From Amorphus coralli DSM 19760 (lineage in GTDB: Bacteria > Pseudomonadota > Alphaproteobacteria > Rhizobiales > Amorphaceae), in NCBI RefSeq assembly GCF_000374525.1, contig NZ_KB894572.1:434001-498000 (forward strand): 64,000 nucleotides of DNA, read 5' to 3'. This document shows positions 44,619 through 53,742 of the stretch, in pieces. Position 1 is the first letter of the stretch; the number at the start of each line of letters is the position of its first letter. Made by a program: the position numbers and the translations under genes. Under the pieces are notes generated by a model, which saw nothing but the letters and a program-made list of their open reading frames with translations, was not told where the DNA came from and made no database searches.

Positions 44619-46946
44619 CTAGCGCTTGCCGGACTTGCCGCGCCCGCGCTTCACCGGGCGGGGTGTCGGGCGGGCGGCCTCGCCGATGGACCTGCGCGAG
44701 CGGATGGCACCGTCGGGCTGCGCCGCGGCAGGGATGCCGGCAGCATCTGGCTCCGCGCTCCGTGCGTCTATGGTGGATTCGGTCCCGGCTTCGCCTGTCG
44801 CGCCGACCCGGGTTTCCCTTTTCGCGGACGTGGCCGCATCGCCCGGTGTGTCGACCTGGCCGCGAGCGTCACTGTCGGTCGCGGCGGGTACCGGCTCGTC
44901 CGTCGCTGGCGCAGCGGTCACAAAGCTGATGGTCGCGGTCGTGGTCTCCGCCTTGCCATCGTTTTGCGATTGAGCCGGATCGATGCTTCCGGGCTCGGCC
45001 GGCGCGCCTGTCTCCGGCAAATCGTCCGGAGTAACGGAGGCTGGGGCGGCCTCGCTCGGAAGCTGGTCTTCGCCCGCGGAGGTGTTCGCTGAATCGGATC
45101 CGTTACCGCGGCGACGGAAAAGCCGACCGACCCGGCCGTTGCGCTTGCCGGTCGCTGTTGCGTCGTCGGCAGCCGCTGCGTCGCCGGCTCCCGTCGAACT
45201 GGCCTCCGGCGCGGGTGCGTCCGTGGTCCCGCCGGCATCCCCAGACGCCGGTTCGGACGCGTCGGACGTCCTCTCCCCAGGCTGGTCTGCCCGCGTGGCC
45301 TCGGCGACCAGAGAGGTGGCCGCGACAAGCGCCGCTTCGGCCGAAACATGGTCAGGATCGGGTTTGCTGGCAGTATCTTCCGGCGAGGCTGGAGGGTCGG
45401 TCGCGACGGGCGTCGCCGCCATATCGTCCGTGCCATTCGCCGGGACATTGTCCCCGCCGTTGCCGCTGTCGGCGCCGGTTGTCGCAGCCTGCGGTTGCGT
45501 GCGCCTGCGCCACCGGAAGAAGGAAAAGCCCTGGCGTTCGCTCTCCGCGGCATCGGGCGCGGCGGGCGCCAGTGCAACGGGGTCTTCCGTCGTGGTGGCG
45601 GGCGGCTCGGCGGGCTCTGGCTGGCGGGCCGGGTCAGACCCGGCCAAGGCGCTGGTCCCCGTTTCTGACGCGGTATCGGCATCCGGCCCGGCCTCGGCTT
45701 TCGGCGCCGACTGCACTTCGGCCGAAGGCCCGATCTCGGGCGTTTTGTCGTCTGCCTCAAGCGCCTTTCCGGCCTCGACGGCGTCGGCGATGGCCTCGGA
45801 CGAGGCGGTTTCGGGAGAAGGCGCCTCGGCCGTTGCCGTTTCCACGGCAGAGCCTTCCGCGTCCTCCGCCTCGGTCGCTGCGGGCGCAAGCGCCACGCCG
45901 GCGGCAGCAGGCGCTCCGTTAGCCTTCGCCGGCGGCGCAATCTTCACCTTCGGAGCGGCGATGTCGGTGGCCAGCCGCAGATCGGAGCCCGGCACGAAGG
46001 CGTCGAAGGCCGCCCAGAACAGGGTGCGAAACGCGGTGCGCTCCATCAGGATCTCATGGCGGGCGCCCGGAATGAAGACCCGGCCGCCGGCGCGCAGCGT
46101 CTTGGCGAAGCGTTCGATGGCGCGAACGGACACCACCTCGTCCGTGCCACAGGCAACGACCAGGGTCGGGATCTTGATCTCTTCGCCGTAGCCGGGCTCC
46201 GTGAGGGCTCGGGTGGCGCGGTTGGCCGCCGCGTACCAGCGGATGGTCGGCGCCCCGAGGCCAAGACGTGGCTCGGTGCGCAGAACCGCCTGAGCGCGGG
46301 CGAAGCGGCGCTGGTCGGATGTCACGGGATTGCCGTCGAACGGCATGTCCTGGGGCGCGGGTGCGCGGCCCGGCCGGACTGACCGCCGGGCAAGACCGAT
46401 CCCGGCGGCGAATCCGCCGACCGTCTTCGCCCAGGGGCTGGAGGCGCGCCTGTCCGCGAACTCGATGAGGGGGGCAGTCAGCACCATCCGCTCGATCTGG
46501 TCGGCGAGCCGCGAGGCGCCGAGCAGGGCGACGGTGGCGCCCATCGAATGAGCAAGAAGATAGAAGGGGCGGGGCAGGCCTTGCGCGGCAGCGCCTGCGA
46601 CGGCGGCCTCCAGATCGTCGACATAGTCGTCGAAGCTGGCGACGTGGCCCTTGGCCGGGTTGCGCAATAGGCGGCTCGATCCCCCCTGGCCGCGCCAGTC
46701 GAAGGCGGCAACGGCGAAGCCGCGCGCCAGCAGATCCTCGATCGTCTCGAAATATTTCTCGATGAACTCGGCCCGGCCGGTGGCCAGCACGATGGTTCCC
46801 TCCGGCTCGTCGACAGCAGCCGGCCAATAGGCTGCCCGAAGCCAGACCTTGCCCCTCGACAAGTAGAGCCACCCGGATTTTCCGCCCTTAGGAAGCGGGT
46901 TTTCCTCGATGTCGACGAGGGTCGGCTCGGCAGCGTTTTCGGCCAT
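44619..46946 (-). CDS. Lysophospholipase-like alpha/beta hydrolase with a ~440-residue disordered C-terminal tail
   Basis: 775 residues from ATG 46946 (MAENAAEPT). Residues about 25-325 are a PldB-like hydrolase: AAFDWRGQGGSSRL, nucleophile Ser134 in LAHSMGATV, then GTDEVV (Asp) and GARHEIL (His) completing a triad. Residues about 335-775 are low-complexity Ala/Thr/Ser/Glu/Pro with almost no hydrophobic clusters, broken by two similar basic patches (FFRWRRRTQ and GRLFRRRGNG), and end in a basic segment (PRPVKRGRGKSGKR). The tail keeps the reading frame over 1.3 kb, so it is real coding. The function of the tail is unknown. Confidence 0.82.
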   Translation of the reverse strand: MAENAAEPTLVDIEENPLPKGGKSGWLYLSRGKVWLRAAYWPAAVDEPEGTIVLATGRAEFIEKYFETIEDLLARGFAVAAFDWRGQGGSSRLLRNPAKGHVASFDDYVDDLEAAVAGAAAQGLPRPFYLLAHSMGATVALLGASRLADQIERMVLTAPLIEFADRRASSPWAKTVGGFAAGIGLARRSVRPGRAPAPQDMPFDGNPVTSDQRRFARAQAVLRTEPRLGLGAPTIRWYAAANRATRALTEPGYGEEIKIPTLVVACGTDEVVSVRAIERFAKTLRAGGRVFIPGARHEILMERTAFRTLFWAAFDAFVPGSDLRLATDIAAPKVKIAPPAKANGAPAAAGVALAPAATEAEDAEGSAVETATAEAPSPETASSEAIADAVEAGKALEADDKTPEIGPSAEVQSAPKAEAGPDADTASETGTSALAGSDPARQPEPAEPPATTTEDPVALAPAAPDAAESERQGFSFFRWRRRTQPQAATTGADSGNGGDNVPANGTDDMAATPVATDPPASPEDTASKPDPDHVSAEAALVAATSLVAEATRADQPGERTSDASEPASGDAGGTTDAPAPEASSTGAGDAAAADDATATGKRNGRVGRLFRRRGNGSDSANTSAGEDQLPSEAAPASVTPDDLPETGAPAEPGSIDPAQSQNDGKAETTTATISFVTAAPATDEPVPAATDSDARGQVDTPGDAATSAKRETRVGATGEAGTESTIDARSAEPDAAGIPAAAQPDGAIRSRRSIGEAARPTPRPVKRGRGKSGKR

Positions 46947-46965
46947 TCTCGGCGCCTTCGGAACT

Positions 46966-46994
46966 CTTGCACCCCGGAAAGGATGAACCCATAT
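46966..46994 (+). promoter_or_regulatory. Candidate RpoH (heat-shock) promoter of hsp20
   Basis: CTTG (46966-46969) and CCCATAT (46988-46994) separated by 18 nt, similar to alphaproteobacterial sigma-32 sites. It would start a 5' leader of about 120 nt ending at the hsp20 ATG. Confidence 0.5.
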
Positions 46995-46999
46995 CACGA

Positions 47000-47121
47000 A
47001 ACGCGGACGCCCGTAGAGGGTCCGCGCCTTCGGGGTTACCGCTCTGCCACGGATTGGAGGGCGGGTCATCCGGCAGAAAACCGGACCGGAGGATTCAACG
47101 TCGCTTCATTGGAGGACATCC
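47000..47121 (+). promoter_or_regulatory. ROSE-like RNA thermometer leader of hsp20
   Basis: The last hairpin, 47100-47117, pairs GUC-G-CUUC with GGAG-GAC, burying the ribosome site GGAGGA in the stem with a bulged G. The 5' arm carries UCGCU, matching the conserved U(U/C)GCU of ROSE elements. Upstream lie further GC hairpins (GCGGAC / GTCCGC and CCGG repeats). Position directly before a small heat-shock gene supports a thermometer. Confidence 0.7.
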
Positions 47122-47589
47122 ATGCGTCATTACGACCTGAGCCCCCTTTATCGTTCGACCGTCGGCTTCGACCGGCTGTTTTCGATGCTCGACCAGGTGG
47201 GCGCCCCCGATGCGGGCTCGACCTATCCGCCTTACAACATCGAGCGCACCGCCGAGAACGACTATCGGATCACGATGGCCGTTGCGGGATTCGCGAACGA
47301 CGACCTCTCCATCGAGGTCCGCGAAAACACGCTCACCGTGAAGGGCGAGAAGCTGGCCGAGAGCGAGGAGAACAAGGACATTCTCTATCGCGGCATCGCG
47401 TCCCGCGCGTTCGAGCGGCGCTTCCAGCTCGCCGACCACGTTGTGGTCAACGGCGCGAGCCTCGAGAACGGTCTTCTGCATGTCGAGCTGAAGCGTGAGA
47501 TCCCCGAGGCCAAGAAGCCCCGGCAGATCGAGATCCAGGCTTCATCGGCCAAGCAGAAGCAGATCGAGGCCGAGGTGGAGACCGCGTAA
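47122..47589 (+). CDS. Small heat-shock protein (Hsp20/IbpA type)
   Basis: A 155-residue alpha-crystallin chaperone. The start MRHYDLSPLYRSTVGFDRLF and YPPYNIERTAENDYRITMAVAGF are typical of rhizobial class A small Hsps. The core has VRENTLTVKGEK, YRGIASRAFERRFQLAD, and LENGLLHVELKREIP. It binds unfolded proteins in the cytosol during heat stress. Regulation at two levels is likely: an RpoH-type promoter and a ROSE-like leader upstream. A terminator follows. Confidence 0.95.
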   Translation: MRHYDLSPLYRSTVGFDRLFSMLDQVGAPDAGSTYPPYNIERTAENDYRITMAVAGFANDDLSIEVRENTLTVKGEKLAESEENKDILYRGIASRAFERRFQLADHVVVNGASLENGLLHVELKREIPEAKKPRQIEIQASSAKQKQIEAEVETA

Positions 47590-47632
47590 CCCGCACGGTT
47601 TCCGACTTCGGATCGAATGACTGACACCGACG

Positions 47633-47661
47633 GGGCGCTCCGGGAAACCGGGGCGCCCTTT
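47633..47661 (+). terminator. Rho-independent terminator after hsp20
   Basis: An 11-bp stem with one G-U pair (47633-47643 with 47648-47658) closed by a GAAA tetraloop, followed by TTT. Confidence 0.75.
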
Positions 47662-47767
47662 CACCGTGTGCGGCCGCCTGCCTCATCCCAGATGCCCCTT
47701 GTCGAAATCCTGCAACCCGAGGATGGTATGCCGGGTGAATGTGGGATGCAGGCTGTGGAGGCCGGGG

Positions 47768-48535
47768 TTGATCGATCATCATCTTCAGGCTCTTGCCGGG
47801 CAGGACTGGTTCCTGGCCGTGGATCTCCTCGGGACCTTCGCCTTCGCATTGTCAGGCGTGATCATCGCGCGGGAGGAAAACTACTCCTTCTTCGGTTGCC
47901 TGGTGATGGCGCTTCTGCCCGGCGTCGGCGGGGGATTGATCCGCGACGTGATCCTCGACCGGTCGCCACCCGCCATCATCGAATCTCCCGTCTATGTGCT
48001 GCTCATCCTGGCAACGGTGGCCCTGTCGATCGGCTTCCTGAAGACCATCGATAGGCTGCGGGGCCGCTCGCTGGTCTTCTTCGATCTGGTCGCGTGGTTC
48101 GTGCAACAGCGCAGGCGCCTGCCTCCGATGACGCTTCTCGGCGTGTCCGACGCCATCGGCCTGGCGACCTTCACCGTGATCGGCGTTCTGGTGGCGCACC
48201 GATACGACGCCGATCCGCTCTGGCTCTGGGGACCGGCATTCGCGGCACTGACGAGTTCCGGCGGCGGGATCGTGCGTGATGTGGTGCGTGCGCGGGCCGA
48301 CAACCCGACGCTCAAAGGCGCCTTCTACGCCGAGATCAGCGTCTTCTGGGGCGCCGTCTACTCGGTGTTCATCGTGTGGATCGAGCCGCTGGCCTGGGTA
48401 ACATTGCCGGTCATCATCGCCGCCACGCTGTTTGTCATGCTGGGCGCCTTCTCGATGCGGATGGTCGCGATGCGCCGCAACTACCGGGCGCCGCTTGTCA
48501 GCGCGGGGCGCCTGGCGCCGCGGGAAAACTGGTAG
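47768..48535 (+). CDS. Trimeric intracellular cation channel-like membrane protein (UPF0126)
   Basis: About 255 residues if it starts at TTG 47768 (with GGAG just upstream); an ATG at 47723 would add 15 Cys/Arg residues. It has about seven TM helices arranged as two repeats, each with a Gly-rich motif: ALLPGVGGGLIRDVILDR and ALTSSGGGIVRDVVRARA. This duplicated GGGxxRD pattern defines the UPF0126/TRIC-like family. A longer-than-usual cytosolic linker (WFVQQRRRLPP) joins the halves. Predicted inner-membrane cation channel; physiological role unknown. Confidence 0.85.
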   Translation: MIDHHLQALAGQDWFLAVDLLGTFAFALSGVIIAREENYSFFGCLVMALLPGVGGGLIRDVILDRSPPAIIESPVYVLLILATVALSIGFLKTIDRLRGRSLVFFDLVAWFVQQRRRLPPMTLLGVSDAIGLATFTVIGVLVAHRYDADPLWLWGPAFAALTSSGGGIVRDVVRARADNPTLKGAFYAEISVFWGAVYSVFIVWIEPLAWVTLPVIIAATLFVMLGAFSMRMVAMRRNYRAPLVSAGRLAPRENW

Positions 48536-48677
48536 GAAAGCCTCGGCCATTGGTTCGGCCGTCACGAGGTTGGACCGCGGGGTCATAAAAGCGCAGCCGA
48601 GCGTTCCTAAGGCTGGTGGAAGAGTGACGGTGGCGCCGTCGGCCAATGGCGCGCCGCAAACCGCCGAGGAACGTGCC

Positions 48678-50150
48678 ATGCCGGATCCCGCCCGCCTGCT
48701 TCGTGACGTCGACGGCCTGATCGACGAGGTCGGCGGGGCCGCGACGGCGCGGCTTGCGGACTGGAAGGCATGGGATATCCGCCCCGAATTCCGCGGCAGC
48801 GTGGAGAACCTGGCCGCCTACCTGGCGCTCCGACAGCATGATCTGCGGCCGCTGCAGCGCTCGCTGATGGCACTCGGACTGTCCTCCCTGGGCCGGCTGG
48901 AAAGCCGTGTCCAGCCGACGCTCGGATCCGTACGGGCAGCCCTGTCGGCCCTCAGCGGCGAGCCGGTGGACCAGCCCGGCGATGAAGCGGTCTTCTTCGC
49001 CGGGGAGGAACGGCTCAAGGCGCGGGCCGACCGCCTTTTCGGGGCGCGGCCACCCGGCCGTCCGACCGCGCTTATGGTGACGTGTCCGAGCCTGGCGGCA
49101 GACGATCCGGTTTTCATGCTGGAACTGGCGGAGCGCCGTGTCGACGCCATCCGGATCAACTGTGCCCATGACGATGCCGCGGCCTGGAGCCGGATGATCG
49201 CGCATGCCCGCGACGCGGAGGCTGCGACCGGCCACCGCATGCGGGTGTTCATGGATCTGGCCGGGCCGAAGATCCGTACCGGGTCGCTGATGCTGCGCGA
49301 GGGGCGGAAGCGGGTGGGGGCGGACGACCGGATCGCGGTCGTGGCTCCCGGCGCCCTGCCGGCGACCCTCGAGCCGGGCGTCACCGCAGCTGTCGAATGC
49401 ACGCTGGTGGAGGCGCTGGAGGCGGTGCGGCCCGGCGAACGCGTCTTCATCGACGACGGCAAGATCGCGGCGGTGGCGGAAACCTCGGAAGCGGGCGTGC
49501 TGACGCTCCGGGTGACGCGCTGCGATGGCGGAGACGCCAAGCTGAAGCCGGAGAAAGGGCTGAACTTTCCCGACACCGCGCTTTCCGTGCCGGCGCTGAC
49601 GGAGCGCGACGAGGCAGACCTCGCGTTCGTGGCACAGCACGCCGATGCGGTCGAATATTCCTTCGTCCAGTCCGCCGAAGACGTGGCCCGCCTGCAGACC
49701 GCGCTCGCCGTGGCCCGGCCAGACGGCTGGGAGGAGATTGGTCTGGTCCTGAAGATCGAGACGGCACGGGCGGTGCGCAATCTGCCGGGCATCGTGGTGC
49801 GGGCCGGGGCGCAGCAGCCGGTGGCGATCATGATCGCCCGCGGCGACCTCGCCATCGAGATCGGCTTCGCCCGGCTTGCGGAAATGCAGGAAGAGATCCT
49901 GTGGATCGGGGAGGCGGCGCAGGTGCCGGTGATCTGGGCGACCCAGGTTCTGGAGCACTTCGTCAAGAAGGGCGTGCCGAACCGCGCGGAACTCACCGAC
50001 GCGGCGATGGCGGTTCGCGCAGAATGCGTGATGCTGAACAAGGGGCCGTTCCTGCTCGACGCGCTAGACGCCCTGGTTGGCCTGCTCGGGCGCATGGGCG
50101 ACCACGTCCACAAGAAGACGCCGCAGCTGCGTCGGTTGGGCAGCTGGTAG
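48678..50150 (+). CDS. Atypical pyruvate kinase lacking the C-terminal domain
   Basis: A 490-residue protein. Residues about 130-490 carry the pyruvate kinase barrel: FMDLAGPKIRTG, SFVQSAEDVARLQ, KIETARAVRNLPGIV (catalytic Lys), ARGDLAIEIG, and IWATQVLEHFVKKGVPNRAELTDAA. The usual allosteric C-domain is absent, and about 130 extra residues precede the barrel. RINCAHD replaces RLNFSHG, and MLNKGP replaces MLSGET, so activity may be altered. GAGGA precedes the ATG at 48678. It may be a specialised or regulatory pyruvate kinase; a standard one is not in this window. Confidence 0.82.
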   Translation: MPDPARLLRDVDGLIDEVGGAATARLADWKAWDIRPEFRGSVENLAAYLALRQHDLRPLQRSLMALGLSSLGRLESRVQPTLGSVRAALSALSGEPVDQPGDEAVFFAGEERLKARADRLFGARPPGRPTALMVTCPSLAADDPVFMLELAERRVDAIRINCAHDDAAAWSRMIAHARDAEAATGHRMRVFMDLAGPKIRTGSLMLREGRKRVGADDRIAVVAPGALPATLEPGVTAAVECTLVEALEAVRPGERVFIDDGKIAAVAETSEAGVLTLRVTRCDGGDAKLKPEKGLNFPDTALSVPALTERDEADLAFVAQHADAVEYSFVQSAEDVARLQTALAVARPDGWEEIGLVLKIETARAVRNLPGIVVRAGAQQPVAIMIARGDLAIEIGFARLAEMQEEILWIGEAAQVPVIWATQVLEHFVKKGVPNRAELTDAAMAVRAECVMLNKGPFLLDALDALVGLLGRMGDHVHKKTPQLRRLGSW

Positions 50151-50343
50151 GCCCGCCGGGTCCGGCGATCCGGCAATCCTGTTTCCGGCGTAAGGACGGG
50201 ACCGGGGCGTCCGGCGACGCGGCATCCGGTTCGCCGTCGCGGGCGGCGTTGGAGCAACGGGTTGAATTCGCTTGCCACTTCTGTGTGAGGAGGAACGGCA
50301 CTAGGCTGGCCGGAGCTCGCCCGTGCACAGCGAAGGACCGACG

Positions 50344-52884
50344 ATGCCGTTTGCCGTCACCCTGCCGTCGCAGCCCGCCGGACACCGCCGGAGGCCGAAG
50401 GCGCCGGCCACCGTGGTGCTGGTGGCGCTCGCCGCGCTCGTGCTGGCGATGGGATTGGCCGGCGCACCGGCCGCCGCAGCCGACTGGACCGGAACCTGGG
50501 ATACGCGCTGGCTGGGGGGTGGTGCCCGGCTCTACCTGCGCCAGGACGGCGATCAGGTCACTGGCCGCTATTCCGCCTACAGCGGCCGGCTGGAGGGCGC
50601 AGTCGACGGCAATACGCTGACAGGCACCTGGACCGCGCCGAAAGGGTCCGGCTCGTTCGAGTTCATTCTTGCCGACGATGGCCAGAGCTTCGTCGGCCGG
50701 TTCGGCAAGAACCAGTGGTGGAGCGGCGCCCGCATTCAACCGGACCATGACCGCAACCTGCGTGCGCTGCAGGCGACGCCGGCGGAGACGCTGCGCACGT
50801 TCCTCGTGGCGGCCGAGGCGGTGCAGAACGGCCGGCTGGAATATCAGGACGACCTGATTGCGCTGCTGCTGTTTCCGGACGGCGCGGAGGTCAATCACGT
50901 CCGCGAGCTCGGTCCGCTGGCGCTTCTCATGGACCAGTTCACCGTCGATCCGGACATCTTCGACGCCGAGCGGCCGGAGGGCGATCAGTCCGTGGTGACG
51001 CTGACGCGCTATGACGGCCGCACCCTGGATCTCCGGTTCGAGCGACTCGGCCAGCAATGGTTCATGGTCGCGCCGTCGGCGGACGACGTCCGCACCATGC
51101 TCGACAGCATTCTTGAGGAATCAGAGGGAAAACGCGTCGCGGGAGCCGCAGGCGCCGACATGACCACCCCGCGCGGCACAATGGAGACTTTTCTCGACGC
51201 CATACGGGCAGGCCCGGCCACGCAGGAGGTGGCGATCAGCACGCTGGATCTCTCCGAGATGCCGCCGGTCATCCGAGATCGCGAGGCGCTGCTGGTCGCG
51301 GAGTATCTGAACGAGGTGCTGGCCCGGATCAGCGAGGTGATCTTCCAGGTCATCCCCAATGATCCGCGCTCCCGCGAACCCTTCGTCTATTTCACCCACC
51401 CGGCCGGCGACATCGTGCTGGCGCCGGTGGCAACCAGCGACGGGGTGCGCTGGAAGTTCACGCCGGAAACGCTGCGATCCATCCGCTCGCTGTACGCGGC
51501 GACGGAGAACTTCCCTCCGGCGGTGCGCATCCTGCCGTATGACGCCCACTCCAAGGCGCCGTATTTCCGCATCCGTGCGCTCATCGCCTCGGTGGCCCCG
51601 GTCGGATTGCGCTCGGTCGGGCCGCTGGAGATCTGGCAGTGGGTGGCGCTGACGGCGGTGTTCATCGGCGCGGCGCTGGCGGCGTTCGTCATCGGTGCAC
51701 TGGTCGTGCTGCTGGCCCGGCTGTGGCGGCGCGACGCCGGCTACCGCGCCCGGGCGCACGTGGTGTGGGGCATCCGTCTGATGGCCTTCGGCGCCGTCGC
51801 CTATGCAGGCATGACCGTGCTCGGCCTGCCGTCGCAGTTTGCAGGCGTGGTGAAGACGCTGGCGGTGCTGGCGCTGATCCTCGGCTCCATTCCGCTCGAA
51901 TTCTGGCTGATCGACCGCGGCCGCGCGGGCTTCTCCGATGCCGGGCTGATCAGCGCGCGCGGCGACATTCTCGCGTCGCTGCTGGTGGGCGTGATCAAGG
52001 TGCTGGTGATCAGCGCCAATATCCTGCTTCTGGCGGAGGCGTTGCGCATCCCCTACGGCGCGGCGCTCGCCGGCCTTGGCATGGGCGGCATCGCCATCGC
52101 GCTGGCGGCCCGTTCCACCCTGGAGAACGTCATCTCCGGATTCATCCTGTTCGCGGACCGGCCGGTAGACGTGGGCGAGATCGGCCGCTTCGACGGGCGC
52201 ATCGGCACCATCGAGCACATCGGCCTGCGCGCCACCACGATCCGGACCCTGGAGCGCACGCTGGTGGCGGTGCCCAACTCCGAGTTCGTGAACTTCCACC
52301 TGGAGAACTTCACCCGCCGCGACAGGGCGCTGATGCGCGAGACCTTCGCGCTGCGCTCCGAGACGACGCCGGATCAGCTGCGCTACATCCTCGCCGAAAT
52401 CCGCAAGCTGCTTGCCGCCCATCCGAGGGTCAGCACGGAAACGGCCCGGGCGCGTCTCACCGGCATCGTCGACAACCGGTTCGAGATCGAGGTCTACGCC
52501 CAGATCGAGGAAACCGAGTGGCCCGACTTCCTGGCCGCCCAGGAGGACGTGATGCTGCGGCTGGCGGACATCGTCGAGGCGGCGGGAACCGACTTCGCCT
52601 TCCCCGGCCGGACGCTCTATCTGGGCCGCGACCCCGGTGTGGACACCGACCGGGGCGGCGAGGCGGGCGACACGGTCGCCGCCTGGCGCAGGGAGGGGCG
52701 GCTGCCCTTTCCCAATCTCACCGCCGAGGAGATTGCCGCCATCGAGGGCAGTATCGCCTATCCGCCAGAGGGCGCGCCACCGCTGTCGGAACAGGCGGTT
52801 CCGGAACGGACCGAGGCACAGGTGCCCCGGTCCCGCCGTTTCTGGCCGTTTTCTCGCATCCGGCGCGGCCGAGGCGAGGGGTGA
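50344..52884 (+). CDS. MscS-family mechanosensitive channel with large N-terminal periplasmic domain
   Basis: 846 residues starting MPFAVTLPSQPAGHRR. A signal/TM segment (to about residue 45, AAA-ADW) precedes a beta-rich domain (GTWDTRWLGGGARLYLRQDGDQVTGRYS). A long periplasmic region leads to five TM helices from about 440. The MscS pore helix and following beta domain are at about 575-700, with GLGMGGIAIALAARSTLENVISGFILF and FADRPVDVGEIGRFDGRIGTIEHIGLRATTIRT. It would release ions on osmotic downshock. The C-terminus is Arg-rich. Similar to large MscS/YbdG proteins. Confidence 0.9.
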   Translation: MPFAVTLPSQPAGHRRRPKAPATVVLVALAALVLAMGLAGAPAAAADWTGTWDTRWLGGGARLYLRQDGDQVTGRYSAYSGRLEGAVDGNTLTGTWTAPKGSGSFEFILADDGQSFVGRFGKNQWWSGARIQPDHDRNLRALQATPAETLRTFLVAAEAVQNGRLEYQDDLIALLLFPDGAEVNHVRELGPLALLMDQFTVDPDIFDAERPEGDQSVVTLTRYDGRTLDLRFERLGQQWFMVAPSADDVRTMLDSILEESEGKRVAGAAGADMTTPRGTMETFLDAIRAGPATQEVAISTLDLSEMPPVIRDREALLVAEYLNEVLARISEVIFQVIPNDPRSREPFVYFTHPAGDIVLAPVATSDGVRWKFTPETLRSIRSLYAATENFPPAVRILPYDAHSKAPYFRIRALIASVAPVGLRSVGPLEIWQWVALTAVFIGAALAAFVIGALVVLLARLWRRDAGYRARAHVVWGIRLMAFGAVAYAGMTVLGLPSQFAGVVKTLAVLALILGSIPLEFWLIDRGRAGFSDAGLISARGDILASLLVGVIKVLVISANILLLAEALRIPYGAALAGLGMGGIAIALAARSTLENVISGFILFADRPVDVGEIGRFDGRIGTIEHIGLRATTIRTLERTLVAVPNSEFVNFHLENFTRRDRALMRETFALRSETTPDQLRYILAEIRKLLAAHPRVSTETARARLTGIVDNRFEIEVYAQIEETEWPDFLAAQEDVMLRLADIVEAAGTDFAFPGRTLYLGRDPGVDTDRGGEAGDTVAAWRREGRLPFPNLTAEEIAAIEGSIAYPPEGAPPLSEQAVPERTEAQVPRSRRFWPFSRIRRGRGEG

Positions 52885-52891
52885 TCCCGCC

Positions 52892-53647
52892 TCAGGCGGC
52901 GTTCGCGAGCGCCACCGCATCGGCGCCAGCCGGCAGCCGCATCGGGCAGGCGGGATCGGTGGCTGCCCGCCACACCGCCTCGGCCACGTCGCCGGACAGG
53001 GTGAGGTCGCCCGCCTCCTGCTGCCACGCGGCGAAAACGGCCTGCGCCATCGGCTGATAGGCCTCGGGAATGTCGAAGCCCATGCGCTCGCGGGCATTGT
53101 CGGCAAAGGCGGTGTCCGGCGCCCGGCCGGGCAGCACGATGCGGGCGCGCACGTCGAACCCTTCCAGCTCCAGCGCCAGACACTCCGTGAAGGCGTTCAC
53201 CGCCGCCTTGCTGGCCGTGTAGACCTGCAGCAGCGGCAGCGGCAGGAGCGTGACCGTCGACGTCACGTTGACGACGACGCCCGACCGCCGCTCCCGCATC
53301 TGCGGAAGCACGGCGCGCGTCATGGCGATGGTGCCGAGCGTGTTGGTGTCGAACACCTCACCGATCATCCGGTCCGACAGACCCTCGACGGCGTTGAGCA
53401 GCCCGACGCCGGCGTTGTTGACCAAAACGTCGATGGGGCCGGCGGCGGCCACGGCGGCCGCGATGCTGTCCGCGTCGGTGACGTCGAGCGGCAGGACCCG
53501 CATGCGGTCGGAGACGGGCAGCAGGCCCTCGCGCGGGGTGCGCATGGTGGCGATGACGGACCAGCCGCGGTCGTGGAAGAGGCGGGCCGTTTCCAGGCCG
53601 AAGCCCGACGAGCAGCCGGTGATCAGAACGGTTTGGGTGGTGGTCAT
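52892..53647 (-). CDS. SDR family oxidoreductase
   Basis: 251 residues. TGCSSGFGLETARLF (NAD(P)-binding), NNAGVGLLNAVEG, the catalytic Ser in NVTSTVT and YTASKAAVNAF (Tyr/Lys of YxxxK) are present. The subgroup resembles NADP-dependent carbonyl reductases. It is divergent from the AraC regulator, with 95 nt between starts, and converges with the MscS gene (7-nt gap). The AraC protein probably controls it; the substrate is unknown. Confidence 0.9.
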   Translation of the reverse strand: MTTTQTVLITGCSSGFGLETARLFHDRGWSVIATMRTPREGLLPVSDRMRVLPLDVTDADSIAAAVAAAGPIDVLVNNAGVGLLNAVEGLSDRMIGEVFDTNTLGTIAMTRAVLPQMRERRSGVVVNVTSTVTLLPLPLLQVYTASKAAVNAFTECLALELEGFDVRARIVLPGRAPDTAFADNARERMGFDIPEAYQPMAQAVFAAWQQEAGDLTLSGDVAEAVWRAATDPACPMRLPAGADAVALANAA

Positions 53648-53742
53648 GGACAGAGCCTCCGTGGGGGGAATGACGAGAGGCTAGGCGGCAAACGCCGGAC
53701 GATCTATAATTCCAAGTCCGAATTTCATTGGGATTCGTCCAG

